Origin: Mrakia gelida
Lineage: Eukaryota > Basidiomycota > Tremellomycetes > Cystofilobasidiales > Mrakiaceae
Direction of reading: 5' to 3'
DNA length: 64,000 bases
Assembly: GCA_024345305.1 (NCBI GenBank)
Contig: BRON01000005.1
Span: 1,488,001-1,552,000, forward strand
Shown here: in pieces, positions 22,513-34,708 of the stretch
Numbering within the stretch: position 1 is the first letter of the stretch
Layout of the letters: each line of letters opens with the position of its first letter
Position numbers and translations under genes: made by a program
Notes under the pieces: generated by a model
What the model saw: the letters and a program-made list of their open reading frames with translations, nothing else
Told to the model about the DNA's origin: nothing
The model's database searches: none

Positions 22513-23587
22513 GCCATCATCGACCTCTAGTCTTTCCTCCCTTCCTCTACCATCCCTCTCCTCCCCTCACCACGTCCCGCCTCAGCTCAGCCTCCTCACT
22601 TTTCTTTCGACGCTCGATACCTCGGACATCTACGAAACTCATACCACCATCCTCTCAGCCTCACACTCCACCCGTATAACCAACTCAACCACCTCAAAAG
22701 CTCGACCTCGCCTCTCGCGACCTTTTTACTCGACTCGACCAGGACCGACGAGGGAACCGAGAACGAGCACGAACGGAAACGAGACGACTTATGGACGAGG
22801 AGCGACGATGCAGGGAGGGGCGGCTAGGGAAGGGAAGAAATGAACCGGTGGTTGCGAGACGAAGAGAAGCAGGTGAGCTCAATCAATTGTTCGTGCGAAG
22901 GGAGGGTGAGACGCGTCGCACGACTGCAGACGGGAGAGACGACGACCGACGAGACTGACTTGATCCCCTTCTTTCCCTTTCTTTTCTTCGCTGTCCTCAG
23001 ATCAGGGAGTGACCTCTCTTCGCGAACCTCCTGCTCGTCTCTCCGCGACAACGAAGATCGGACGCGTCGAACCTTTCGTCTCACCTTGTCCCATCGCTTT
23101 GCCCTCCTCGCATCCATCTGCCTCCTCGTTTAATCTACTTCCGAGCATACACGCACCATCCTCCCCTCCTCGCACTTTCCCTCTCCTCGCATAGCTCAGT
23201 CATCTCTTTCCCTTCTTAGTCTACTCCCCTCCTCCAGTTCTTTCGTTCGTTCGCTCGTCGTTCATGCCCTCTCCGATCCCTTTCGCTTTCCCTCTACTCT
23301 TTCTTTTTGTCTGTACTCCTCTACTGTGCGACCAGTGCCGTTATGACAAATCTACGTTGTTTTCGAACTCGCGTTGGAAGAGAAGAAGAGAACGAGAGCA
23401 AGATGCGAATGCGAATGCCAATCGAACAGAGATGAGAAGATGCGAGGGGAACCAAGGATAGTCGAGAAATGAAGTGTACGAGGGAAAGCAGCGTGATAAA
23501 GAGAAGAAACAGCGAAGAGAGAGCGAGCAGAAGAGCGAAAAAGGAAACGGAAACCAAACGAAACGCGACCGTGAAATCTAGTCTACG
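22513..23587. other. convergent intergenic region
   Basis: Between the AT-hook gene and the end of the PIF1 gene. It contains a possible unspliced extension of the former (to about 22840), two ACGCGT palindromes near 22915 and 23062, and otherwise low-complexity sequence. Confidence 0.4.
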
Positions 23588-26500
23588 CTAATGCGACACC
23601 CTGCCTGCGCTGCTCTCCTTCGACCCACCTCCTCGACGTTCAAGGAAGCGGATGAGCTCCTTGAACTTTTGATCTTCCTGGGTGTAAGCCGCCTCGAGTT
23701 CCGAGGGCGAGTGGATGTAGAAGTCAGGGTAGGGTTCGGTGGATCGTTCTGTGTGTAAAGCGAGACGACGAAGAAAGGAGGACGAGGAAGGGTCAGCGAA
23801 ACGATACGAGAGCGAAGGAGGAGGAGCCAGCTAACAACTCGCGAGAGAGCAAGAAAGAGGGAAGAAGTTTGAACTGACCTGGCGAGGGATGTAAGGGGGT
23901 TTGGGAGGGGACGGCGGCACGCTTTTGGCGTTCAAGAGAAGACGGACGGAGGTTCGTCGAGGAGGAAGGAGGAGGAGATCGGAAGATCCGATCTGTGAGA
24001 TGGAAGAGAGGGGAAAAAGAGACGGAGGTCAGCGATGCTGAGAAGGGGCGAAGACGCGTGCGCGGGAAGGGGTTCGATTCGAGAGCAAACTTACTGACCT
24101 GGAGATGGATGTAACCAGGTCTGGGAGGTCGAAGTCGGAGGTGAAGAGGGTTCCGAGGCGGTGATGGGTTTGGAAGCCGAGGGAGATGGGAGGGGAGGGA
24201 AGATGAAGGGAGGAGAAGGGGACGCGACGACGGTGGCTGGGGATGGCGGAGATTCGACGGTGATGCTGGGAGGAGGGAGCTCGGCGGCGAGCGGTTGTTC
24301 GACGACCTCTTGGATCTTGAGGACGGTGGGAACGATCGGGCTGGCGACGACCACTGGCTTCTTTCGGAAACTGATGAGTTAGAGAGGGATGAAGAAAGGT
24401 CGAGGTCAGTACAGCTCGAGGGCGAGAGGAAGAGAGATGGAACGAACGATTTGTAGAACTCGACAACGCTCGGATCGACGAAGACTCTGTAAAAAAGGGA
24501 ACAAGAGAGAAAAAGGGTCAGAGGAAAATTGATGCGTGAGGAAGAAGGAGGCCCCGAGCTCACCGTCTGGAGTCGAAAGCGGTGATCTCGAGGGTGTCGA
24601 GGGAGGTGGCTCGAGAGATGGCGACGTAGCTGTGGGCAGGAACGACGAAGAGAAAGACGCGTCAGAGAAGAGGGATACTCGTCGAAGACACGCGCGAGAG
24701 AAAGAGAGGGAAAGACTCACGTTTGTCCGACTTCCCAAGGGTTGCTGAGATCGATCTGTTCACAGGTCGCGTCGCATAAAGTCAGCCTCATCGTTCTTTC
24801 GACTCGAGGGCCACGATCAAGAAGAAAAGAAGACAAACCCTAGCACGTTCGAGCGTCTGACCCTGCGACTTGTGAATCGACATGGCCCAGGCGAGCTTCA
24901 GAGGGAGCTGAGTTCTTGTCGCGTCCGGCTGCGACCAACGAGTCTTTTTGCCGTATTCCGTCACGATGGGTCCGACTTGGATGACGGCACCGTTGGTGAA
25001 GCGAACGACGGGAAACATGGGGAAGCTCTGGTGTAGCGCTTCGTCCGCCTTCTTCGACTTTTGGGGCTTTTGAGGCACGAAACCCTCGACGACACCTTGC
25101 ATCCCGTTGTAGAGCCGATGGATCTGATGGTGAGGAGATTGAGATGGAGGAGAGGGACGAAGAGGAAGAGTCAGAAACGAGAGGCAAAGGCGCGAAACGG
25201 AGATGCTGAGAGAACGATCGCTCACGACGGGGGCAGCAGCGCCAACCGCAGCGGAGTTAGACGCATCTCCGGAGACAGCGTCGACGAGGTGCTGTGGTCG
25301 AGAAGAAGAGAACTGTCAGATCGAGGAAGGCATGACGGTGAAGGAGAGGGAAGGAAACTCACGACTGGTTGGCCGTGATGAGTGTCGAGTTCGATCGAAG
25401 GTTGTTCTTGACCGTCAGCGGCTTTGATGATCTGATGGCTGCCGATCGTGTGGTTCTACAGACGCGAGAGGAGAAGAACGAGGGACGGAATGAGCACGCG
25501 ACGAAAGGAAAGGGGAAGAGTGAAGACGAGCGCGACCGACCTGAACGACCATGACCCGAGCGCCGATTTTCAGCTTGATATCGTTGAGCATGTTGGTCTG
25601 ACTGTAAAGAGTACGAGGACAAGGTCAGCCAATCTCGAAACGGGGTACAGGGTTCGCGGAAGACTTCGGACTCACGCGTGCAGTCCTCTCAAGGCGTCCG
25701 ACACACTCTCGAGCTTCGGTTTCTTGCTGTTCTTGAGCTTCTCGACGGCGCCGCTGTTGTCGTCCGTGGCCTTGTAAGTATACCCTTCAACGTCTCCGAG
25801 AGCCTCGAGTCGAGTCTCGTTCTCCAGATCGACGGCCTTGTTCCTCGAGCATCTAAGCAGAGAGGGAACGAGGGGAAAGTGCGTGTGAGCTTGACCGCAA
25901 CGCGAAGGAGCGGGCGAGCGAGCAAGAGAGACGACTCACAAGATCGTAGGCTCGATACCGTCCAAGTACTTCTCGTAGGCGGGGTTGTGTTTCTTCTTCG
26001 ATTGGTAGTCTTCCGCTAGAGCGTTGAAGAGCTTGACGTCTCGAACGGTGTGTTCTCCGAATCGCATCCTGTCGAGCATCCGAGCGAATCGAGGGTCCTT
26101 CTGACGATGAGCGTGTTCGAGAAAGTGGCATTTGCTGGCGGGAAGAGTCTGTTTCCACGAAGACGAGGTGAAGGCGAAGTGCTTGTTTCCGTTCTGGCTC
26201 GAGTTGTCTTTGATGACCGGAGGAAGCTGAGGAAGATGGGAGCGAGGGAGGGAGGAAACAAACGCGTCAGATCCCAGCTCTTCGGCCAAAACGCCGAGTA
26301 AAGCAGCCAATATTGGTCTCACTTGAGCGAAATCTCCAGCGAAGATGACCTGAGAGAACGAGATGAAACGGAAAGGTCAGAAAAGGAAGAGCGCTGAAGG
26401 AAGACGACTCGAACCCACCTGAAGTCCTCCGAACGGCGACGGGTCGTCTCGAGCCTTCTTCCCGACGTTACTCAGAAGGTTCATGAAGCTATCGCTCATC

Positions 26501-27400
26501 ATCGAAACTGTGAACGCGAGAGGGCGAAGCGCGTTAGTCGATGAACGAGTCGAGCGAGACTCGTGTGCGCCTGGAAGACTTGACTCACTCTCGTCGACCA
26601 CAAGAACATCGGTCTCCTGCCAGGTCTCTATATAGTTCTTGAAACCCACGTCCTTGACGAGCTTGCTTGCGTCTGAGACGTCCGGACGGATTCTGATGCG
26701 AGAAGAGGAGAAATCGAAAAGATTGAAGGTCAGGCCAAGCTCGACGTGAGTAGCTCCTCTCCTCGCCGACGCTCGAAGAGAGATCCTGTACGTACCCAGA
26801 CCAGCCATTAATGGTCCGTCCCTCCACGGGATCCAGCCCTTGAGCTGCGATTCCAGTGGTAGCGGTGACTCCGACGACCTTCCCTCTCGACTTGAGAGCG
26901 GCGATCATGGCTCGAAGAAGAACCGACTTCCCTGAACCTGCCGAGGATGAAACACAAATGAACGGACGTCAGATCAAGGCCCATATCAAACGCAGCCTCT
27001 CGTCCAGCAGGTTCGAGCCGTCGAGACCCAAAGCGAGAGAGCTCTAGGCCTTCGCGAGCTCGCGGCTGCCCTCCATCCGCCCGAAACTCGTTCATGTCGG
27101 AAGACGAGGGAAAAGAAAGAGACTCACCAGCCGACCCAGACAGGAAACAGCTCTCCCCTAACAGCACCTTCTGCAAGATGGCCTCCTGCTCCTCGTGCAG
27201 TACCACCGACGGAGGCTCGTCGTCTTCTCGCCTCAAAGGGACCTCCTCGCTCTCGAGCACTTCGAGGGGAGACGGCTGTTCCGTTGGGGAGTCGGGTGCG
27301 AGAGTCGCTTTTGAGAGGGTGGGCGAAGAGGAGAGAGCTCGTTGGAGGAGGAGGGATCGATGGGAGGATGCTCGGGTGGTGAGAAGTTGATGCTGTTGAA
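23588..27400 (-). CDS. PIF1: PIF1-family DNA helicase
   Basis: A 5'-to-3' superfamily 1B helicase of nuclear and mitochondrial genome maintenance (telomeres, G-quadruplexes). Motifs in order on the minus strand: Walker A as SGSAG/SGKSVLLRAMI split by the intron near 26940-27127; VVGVTATTGIAAQGLDPVEG (motif Ia); the acidic motif II in ETWQETDVLVVDE; motif III in GDFAQ/LPPV, also split by an intron (about 26225-26316); and near the end LPLKLAWAMSIHKSQGQTLE with VGQTYVAISRATSLDTLE, the UvrD-like motifs V-VI. About a dozen short introns interrupt it. The C-terminus has a Pro/Ser-rich linker and ends ELIRFLERRGGGSKESSAG. The 5' boundary is not fixed: the helicase frame has no ATG between its upstream stop and the Walker exon, so a start must come from an upstream exon, possibly shared with the next entry. 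Confidence 0.85.
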
Positions 27401-28450
27401 GGTGAAGAGGGAAGGGACGACGTCCGAGGGAGGATAAGGTGGTCGTTGGACGAGTCCAAGGTGGAGGTTTCCGATTTGTGCGTGGTGGTGGTGGTGGCGA
27501 CGAGAGGGATGAAATCCGATAGGGAGAGGGTGGGAGAGGTGAGGACCCATGGAGGGAGAGGAGAGAAGAAGGAGGTGGTGAAGGGGAAGAGCTCGTCGAA
27601 GGCCGAGGTGGAAGACAGCACAAAGGGGACGGAGATTCTGTAGAGAGAGGGAGAGACGAGGAGGTTCGAAAATGTCAGTAAGACTGTGTTCCGATCCAGA
27701 GCGAGCTGAGTATGTGCGAAGTTGTTGAGAAACGATCTCGTCGAAGAGAGAAACGAGCTTCTCCGTCCTTCCCGAGCCCAGCCCAGCCGACCAAAGAAGC
27801 AGCGTTTCCTCCGAGCTCCCCGTCAAAATCAAAGAAGTGTAGCTCACCTGACGAGCCAGTAGCTTCAGACCTAGCCGCTGACGACTGTTTCCGAGACCGG
27901 GTCCGTTTCGATGGTGCTGTCAGGAGGGAGGAGGTGGGAAGGACGACATCCCAAATTCTTCGATCAGCCTTCTCTTCATTTGAATCGCTCCGAGAACTTG
28001 GTATGGACGTCGGAAGGAGTGAAAAGGGACGAGTAGGGCTCACATCTACTAGATTCGATAGAGAAGGGCCTTCCCTGTAAGCGAGATGGACCACCGAGGG
28101 AGGAGGAAGCTGTGGGAGCGAAGGGAGGAGGGGCGAAGAGACAGCTCGCTCGGAATGGATTGCGAGTAGCTCTGGAGCTCGTTCTCGTTTTCAGAGAGAA
28201 AGTCGCCGACAGGGGGGAGTATCCAAGCGACATCCGAGGGGGTAACCCTGCCGAGAGGGAGGAGGGAGGGGAGGAAGGGCGAAGGAGAGAGGAAAAGGAG
28301 GAGCGAATGAGTGTTGAGGTCGACCTTCTTCAAAAAGGAGGAGACGACCAAAAGTCAAAAGAAACACCAAACGACGAGCGTCCTTTCAAAGCAAGAGTGA
28401 AAAGTTGACCCACCAACCGCTCGCTCACTCTGGTAGGGTGTATCTTTCAT
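27335..28450 (-). CDS. unrecognised gene upstream of PIF1, possible XLF/Nej1-like fold
   Basis: Coding sequence is visible on the minus strand but the exon joins do not all close. A start MKDTPYQ lies at 28450. Blocks then read VTPSDVAWILPPVGDFLSE, HSFLLPRWSISLTGKALLYR, (I)YTIETDP, SYTSLILTGSSEETLLLW, TEKLVSLFDEI, and ISVPFVLSSTSAFDELFPF with VLTSPTLSLSDFIPLV. The order W, beta strands rich in L/Y/V, an xxLLLW, an alpha segment, then PFxF and PLV blocks resembles the head domain of XLF/Nej1 or XRCC4, factors of DNA end joining. That is a weak resemblance by eye. It may be a separate gene running into PIF1 or its N-terminal exons. The donor after FDEI does not give the frame of ISVPFV, so an exon or splice site is missed. 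Confidence 0.4.
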
Positions 28451-28888
28451 CGCAGCGTGCTTAGAATTCAGTGCGAAGGGGAGGGAAAGAGCAAGACAAG
28501 CCGTCGAATGGCACGAGCTCACCTTCGAGGTCAGTCCTTATCACTCCTCCTCTTTGCGTCTTCCAGCTAGGTCTTGATCTCCCGACTCTCCCTGAGAGCC
28601 TGACTCTGCCCTCCCCCGCTTCTATCCTTTGGCTTAGCAGCCCTCTCGTCCGAAGAAGCTCCCTTATCGTTGAGGTTCAGACCGTTGGCGTCGAGTTCCA
28701 AACCTTTCTTCTCCTCCAGTCTCAACCGCAACCTCTCTCGCTTTTGCTGTCTCAAATATCACGTCTCGGACCACATAGGCGTCATGGGTCGAAGACCGTG
28801 CGCTGACATCAAAACTCTTCGGCCCCAGCTCTCTCTCGTCTCCCATCGACCATCACCACCTCATCTCCTCGACTCACCCCTCCTCGCC
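28451..28888. promoter_or_regulatory. divergent upstream region
   Basis: Lies between the minus-strand start at 28450 and the plus-strand start at 28889. Open frames on both strands here have no ATG or splice support and were not called. Confidence 0.4.
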
Positions 28889-29638
28889 ATGTCCCTCCTC
28901 AAGAACGCCCTGCTCACCTCTCCCCTCACCTCCCCTACTGCCATCCGAAGCACCGTCTTCGCGCTCCAATCTTCCTTCCCTTTCCCAACCGTCGTCGTCT
29001 CTCCCCCTCTCAACGCGTCGACCACCTCTTCCTCCGCCGTCACTCCAGGAGGCGGACCATCCCCTTACACCCTCGAAGCCCTTCGATCTTCCCTCGCCTC
29101 CCTCGCTCTCCCAGGAAGCTTGCATCTCCCATCCACTCCCCTCCTCGGACCCTCGGTCGTAGGCGGAACGCGAAGACGAGTGAGCTTCGGTGCAGCAGCA
29201 ACTCTTCCCTCCACCCACGCAGGTCCTCTCTACGCCTCCACGAGGCCCAAAGCCACCGCCTTACCTCGAGGAAGGATCACCAACGATGCTCTCTCCGGAT
29301 TCAACTTCGCTTCCCTTCACGCCGTCCTTGGAGGAGGAGGATCCGTCGTCGCAGCGGACGTTCAGCCCAGTCACCTCCCCTCCGCTCCTCACCCAACGGC
29401 CGCCATCCTCCCCGAATCGACTCCCAACGTCTTCTTCGACTCTCTCTCTCTTCCACCTCCTCCTAGGCCTACTCTTCCAAACTCGAGGTCTTCGTTCGCG
29501 GGGACGAGGAAGAAGGGAGGGAAAGGACCTGGACGACGCGCTTCGTTCAAGATCGATCTTCCTGAGGCTGGGACGGGGCTGGGGAAGGATACGAGGAACA
29601 AGTGGTGGTTGTTTGAGGCCGACGCGTCTTCGCAGTAG
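28889..29638 (+). CDS. single-exon unknown protein, 249 aa
   Basis: The start at 28889 (MSLLKNALLTSPLTSPTAI) is the first ATG after a pyrimidine-rich leader and before the conserved-looking part; the frame is open farther upstream. No domain recognised. Features: hydrophobic and Ser/Thr-rich first half, a basic patch GGTRRRVSFGAAAT with an RRVSF-type kinase site, a middle block ITNDALSGFNFASLHAVLGG, and a second basic patch (GTRKKGGKGPGRRASFKIDL, again with RRASF) before the end NKWWLFEADASSQ. Two RRxSF sites in one small protein suggest regulation by a basophilic kinase such as PKA. The aromatic C-terminus may be a binding motif. Intronless, unlike nearly all neighbours. Confidence 0.6.
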   Translation: MSLLKNALLTSPLTSPTAIRSTVFALQSSFPFPTVVVSPPLNASTTSSSAVTPGGGPSPYTLEALRSSLASLALPGSLHLPSTPLLGPSVVGGTRRRVSFGAAATLPSTHAGPLYASTRPKATALPRGRITNDALSGFNFASLHAVLGGGGSVVAADVQPSHLPSAPHPTAAILPESTPNVFFDSLSLPPPPRPTLPNSRSSFAGTRKKGGKGPGRRASFKIDLPEAGTGLGKDTRNKWWLFEADASSQ

Positions 29639-30004
29639 GGTTGTCTGTTATCGAGTCACCGAGTAGGTCTCGACCATTCACATTCATATATTTCCTCTCC
29701 ATGCTCTGATCTCTCGATGCCCTGTTCAGTCTGTGAGTCGACTTGCTCGGAAGCAGCGACGACGCGAATCGAGAGAGAGACAGGCTTCGTCTTTTCTTCC
29801 CTCTCAGCCTCGGCCTTCGCATTACTCTAACTGCTTCATCGGCAGATTTTCCATCTGATCGACTCTTCCCCTTCCTTACTCACCGCGAACGAGCCAACGA
29901 GAAAAAGTGGTTTGAGAATAAATCAGGCCTCGTTCCCTTCGGCCCAGAGAGATTTCGATCTGCTCCTCCCTTTCTTGACCTCCAACTCCTTCCTCCTCTT
30001 CAAG
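29639..30004. other. intergenic, tandem genes
   Basis: Spacer of 366 bp upstream of NFS1. The last part is C/T-rich. No gene was supported. Confidence 0.4.
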
Positions 30005-32549
30005 ATGCTTCGAACCCCCGTCTGCGCTGTCGCCTCTTCTTCCAAACACATCCTCTCCTCGGTCGCCTCTTCGACTTCTTCCTCTTCCTCTGCTGCTGCC
30101 AGGGCTGTCGTCAGTGGTGGCCGACGATGGTACTCTTCGCCCTCGAGCTCCGACAAGGCTTCCGTTACGGTCGGAATGATGCCTCCGAGGGAGGTAGAGT
30201 CAGAGGAGAGTAAAGCTCTAGGGAATGCTTTGGAGGAGATTTTGTTGACGCCGTCACCAGGTTAGTAGACGTACAAGGGAGGGAGGGAGGGGGAGAGGGA
30301 GCGAAGGGGATCGAGAGGAAGGAAGGGACGCACCGAGGTCGAGGAGGAGGAGGAGGAGTCCGCTCGCTTCTTCGCCACACTCTTTCGATCTATACTGACC
30401 TTCGCCTTTTCTTCGATATCTATAGAGATGCTCGGATTCCAAGTTAAACTCTCCCACACCAAGGATACAGCAGAACGTCCGATCTACCTCGATATGCAGG
30501 TTCGTTTCGCTCTTCTCCCCTCTCCTTCCCTTCCTTGCCGAAGCTCAACTCACACGCTGACCAACCTCCTCCTTCTCCTCCCTTTTTACTGCTATAAAGG
30601 CCACGACTCCTATGGATCCTCGAGTGCTAGACAAGATGCTTCCCTTCTACACCAACCAGTACGGAAACCCTCACTCTCGAACGCACGCTTACGGATGGGA
30701 AGCGGAAGCTGCCGTCGACAAGGCGAGGGAGGTTCGTTTCGATTTCATCTTCGTTTTCTCTCGTCGCTTCTTCGCCATCGCTGACTTATTTTTCGTACCC
30801 AGCACGTCGCCAACCTCATCGGAGCCGACGCTAAATCCATCATCTTCACCTCGGGAGCGACAGAGAGCAACAACATGGCCGTCAAGGGAACAGCCAAGTT
30901 CTACGCTGAGACCAAGAAGCACATCATCACCACTCAGACGGTGAGCCTCAGCTTGCTTTCTCGCCCTTTCATCTCTAAGCTGACCATCTCCATACCTCGT
31001 TCTCTCCGCAGGAACACAAATGCGTCCTCGATTCCTGCCGTTACCTCTCCGAGCAAGGCTTCGAGATCACCTACCTCCCGGTCCAATCCAACGGTCTCGT
31101 CGACCTCGACCTCCTCGAGAAATCCATCCGTCCCGACACCTGTCTCGTCTCCATCATGGCCGTCAACAACGAGATCGGAGTCATCCAACCCTTGGCCGAG
31201 ATCGGTCGAATCTGCAGGAAGTACAAGGGAGTCAAGTTCCACACCGATGCTGCTCAGGCGGTTGGAAAGATCCCTATCGACGTCGAGGCGATGAACATCG
31301 ACATCCTCAGCATCAGTGGACACAAGATCTACGGACCTAAAGGGATTGGAGCAGCGTACGTGAGGAGGAGGCCGAGAGTGAGATTGGAGCCGCTCATTCA
31401 CGGAGGAGGGCAGGAGAGGGGGTTGAGGAGTGGAACGGTTGCCGCGCCGTTGGTGGTGGGGTTGGGAGAGGCTTGTAGGATCGCGAAGGAGGAGATGGAG
31501 GTGAGTTCTCTGCTCTTTTCTGTTCTCGATCGATCTGGAGGAAGGAGAGGACCAGCAGGAGGGAAGGAGCGGCAGAACGAGAGGAAGGGAGAGACGCGAG
31601 CTTTTACGCGTCGATGAGCTCCCTCGCTCGTCTCTCGATGGAGTTTGAATGACGAAGATTGCACGAACGAGATCACTCTTTATAGAGGATTCTCAAGGAG
31701 TCGAGCGAAGGATCCTTGCGACCACTTGTTCGAGTCTTACTGACGAGATCGAGAGTCGCTCGCGACCTTGGGCTCGACAATGACCTTTCGTGCAGGGGTA
31801 CTGACACAACTACGACCACCCAACCATCATCTGCCTCCTCAACGCTCCCATCTTGAACGTCTTCGCCGCCTTGACTGACTCCGATCTCTCCTTTTCGCCG
31901 CTTTCTCGACACAGTTCGACCACGCTCGAGTTTCCGCTCTCGCCGACCGACTCATCAACGGCCTGACGTCTCAGATCGAGCACGTCGAGCGAAACGGAGA
32001 TCCCAACGGATACCCTGGATGTGTCAACCTCTCGTTCGCGTACGTCGAGGGAGAGTCGCTCTTGATGGCTCTCAAGGTTCGTCCTTGCCTCCTTCGCGAT
32101 TCGATCCGACCCTTCGCTCTCTCTCTCCGACGTTTCTCGTTGCTGACTTCCCATCCCCTTTCCTTCCCTCTTCCTTGTCGCTTCTACCCACTCAGGACAT
32201 CGCTCTCTCCTCCGGATCCGCCTGCACTTCCGCCTCGCTCGAACCCTCCTACGTCCTTCGAGCTCTCGGATCGTCCGAGGACATGGCCCACTCGAGTTTG
32301 AGGTTCGGTATCGGACGATTCACCACCGAGGAGGAGATTGATCTCGTCGTCAAGAAGATCGTTGCTACCGTTGGGTGGTTGAGGGAGATGAGGTGAGTTT
32401 TTCCTCTCCCACCTCGAGTTCGACGACGACGTGCCGACGAAGCAACGACTGACGCGCTTCCCCCTTTCCCTTCGTTCTCGAACAGTCCTCTTTGGGAGCT
32501 CTACCAGGAGGGAGTCGATATCTCTACCATCGATTGGAGTCAGCACTAG
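30005..32549 (+). CDS. NFS1: mitochondrial cysteine desulfurase NFS1
   Basis: Removes sulfur from cysteine with pyridoxal phosphate and passes it to the scaffold Isu1 for iron-sulfur clusters and to tRNA thiolation. Eight exons close to 503 aa: 30005-30260, 30426-30499, 30600-30731, 30803-30940, 31012-31500, 31915-32076, 32196-32392, 32486-32549. The N-terminus ([20 protein letters not shown]) is a mitochondrial targeting sequence. Core marks: [68 protein letters not shown], the PLP lysine in [12 protein letters not shown] and the catalytic cysteine in [20 protein letters not shown]. It ends with [18 protein letters not shown], as in eukaryotic NFS1. Intron 5 (31501-31914, 414 nt) is several times longer than the others. 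The gene is tandem with ATP12. Confidence 0.96.
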
Positions 32550-32832
32550 TTTATTTGGGCCAAGCTTCCTCTCGTTCTCTTCTCTTCTTCGACGTACCCC
32601 AGTGCCTTCGCTAGTTCTTCGTCCGTTTCCTCTTCAACGTCAGGGGTTTCTTGATTTCGCTTCACCTTCTTTGTTTCTGATCTTGATTCATGTTTCGTGG
32701 AAGAACATACATCCAAGGAGGCAAGAAAAGAGGAAGAAACGAGAGAAGATGGCGACGACGAGTCGAGATTTCAGCCTCGACCTTCGACGAACTTCAAACG
32801 ACCAGCAAGCATCTCTCCCTTCCCGTCTCGCC

Positions 32833-34708
32833 ATGGCTAGCTTCTCCCTCCTCCCTCGCTCCCTCCTCCTCCGGTCAACAGCCTCGCGCACCCTCTCAGC
32901 AAGCAGGACTCTCTCGTATACTCCCTCGAAATGGACGAGTACTCCTCCTCCTCCTTCCTCGAGCTCTCCTTCCCCTTCGCCTTCGAAACCCGTCTACACT
33001 CCCTTAGCGACGGCCAAGGCTGGAGCTGCGAAGGTAGACGGAGTCGTGCTTAGTGAGACCAACAGTGAGTGTCTCGTTCCAAGCTCCTTCTGGCTCAATT
33101 TTGAAGAGATCGTAGGGCGAGAGGTGAAGGAAGGAAACGATCATCCAAGCTGACCTCTGCTCCTTCCGTCCTCCTCCTCTCCTTCCCCACTCTTACAGAG
33201 GCTGAACAAACGTACGGTCGATTCTGGAAGGCTGTTAACATAAAACATACTCCCGAGGGTGAGTCTCATCTCTCTCTTCTTCACCTTTGAGTCTGGGAAG
33301 CAAGAGGTAAGAAAGTCGAGCTCGAACAGGCTGACCGACCCTCCCTCCTTCCCTTCTCCTTCGACTCTTCGACTTCAGGGATCCAAATTCTTCTGGATGC
33401 TCGACCTCTTCGTACACCCGGAGGGAAACCTCTCTTGATCCCTTCCAACCGAGCTCCGGTCGCTTTCCTGATCGCGAACGAGTGGGAGAACCAGAAGCAG
33501 ATCTTGAAGAACCATGCCTTGCCGATGGTGAGCTCGAGCTCTCTTTCTTTCTCTCTTCCTCTCTCCATGCGGTTTCCTCCATCACCCCGATCGAGGTTCT
33601 GAGGGCATCGCCCGGGCCTGTCCAACAGCTAACTGACCCGTTCACCTCCTCTTCTCCTGCTCTCCATTCTCCTCCCTCGACCGCTCACTCCAGACCTCCC
33701 TCGCAACCCGAGCTCTCGACTCCCTCGCTCCCACCCCAACCTCCTCCGAAGGTCTCGGTCAATCTAAAACCCACTCCGAAGTGTGCACCGCTCTTCTGAG
33801 GTACCTTGGAACGGACACCATCTGCTTCCAGGAGGTCAGGCAGCATGGGGATCTCGTCAAGCTGCAGGAGGAGAGGTGGGATCCCGTGTTGGATTGGGTG
33901 AGGGAGGAGTACGGGCTTGAGGGTGAGTTTCTCTTTCATCGTCGTCAAAGGGCTTTCAAGGAGGGAATCAGGGAGGTGGTGGCAGAGTTGGGAAATCGTT
34001 TGAGAAGCTTGAGAGAGGGAGAGACGCGTTGAGTCGACGACAACGACGGGAGAGCTAACCTCTTTTCCTTTCTCTACGACTCATTCCCGTTCATCGTCTC
34101 AGTCAAGGTCCATGACTCTCTCTTCAGCTCTAAGCAACCTCCAGCAACCACCGCCAAGCTCGCGGAGATCATCTCGAACTACTCGAGTTGGAAGCTCGCC
34201 GGTGAGTCGTCGCGTTTCTCTCCTCTCTCTCTCCCTCTTCTTTTGCGCCGTTTGGAAAGCCTTGTCGACTCACTCATCTGCCTCGCTTCCTTTCTCTTCG
34301 TGTCGGCAGCCTTCGAACGAGCCGTCTACACCACCAAATCCTTCCTCCTCGCTCTCGCTCTCGTCGAAGGTCGACTCACCGTCGAGGAGGCTTCTCTCGC
34401 TTCGCACGTCGAGGTCGACTCGCAGATCAGGCTTTGGGGAGAGGTGGAGGATAGTAAGTCTCCCTCTCTTGCTTTTCGACGTCGTTCACTGTCCTCCTTC
34501 GAAGGAAGGGGAGACGCGTTTCAGTGATCTCTTTTTTCGCTTCGCTCGCTGACTCCCGCCTGTTCTCTTCCCCCCTTTCCTCCACCCCCTCCTTCGCCTT
34601 CCAGCCCACGACGTCGACTTCCAGGATGTCAGGAGGCAGCTCGGAAGCGTCAAGTGCTTCTTGATCGAGTCGGAGGTCGCAGAGGTCTCGAAATCGAATG
34701 CTGCTTAA
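32833..34708 (+). CDS. ATP12: F1-ATPase assembly factor ATP12
   Basis: Mitochondrial chaperone that holds the F1 alpha subunit before it joins beta. The start at 32833 (MASFSLLPRSLLLRSTAS) gives a typical targeting peptide; an upstream in-frame ATG at 32749 would add 28 residues and weaken it. Exons carry AEQTYGRFWKAVNIKHTPEG, then IQILLDARPLRTPGGKPLLI, IANEWENQKQILKNHALPM, TSLATRALDSL, CTALLRYLGTDTICFQE, AFERAVYTTKSFLLALALVE and HVEVDSQIRLWGEVED, the standard order of the family (substrate loop, the IA-x-EW-x-x-Q block, LRYLxTDTxC). Six introns, several ending CTGAC...CAG; two contain GACGCGTT. It ends 159 bp after the D-F-Q-D-V region with VSKSNAA. Confidence 0.93.

Noticed and set aside
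27124..27330. Continuation of the upstream frame through the PIF1 exon (Arg/Gly-rich)
   Set aside because: Composition changes sharply to Arg/Gly/Ala, typical of an out-of-frame reading of the helicase exon.
28567..28755. Basic 62-residue open frame on the minus strand (LRLRLEEKKGLELD)
   Set aside because: No ATG and no splice support; it lies in the leader region of the plus-strand gene at 28889.
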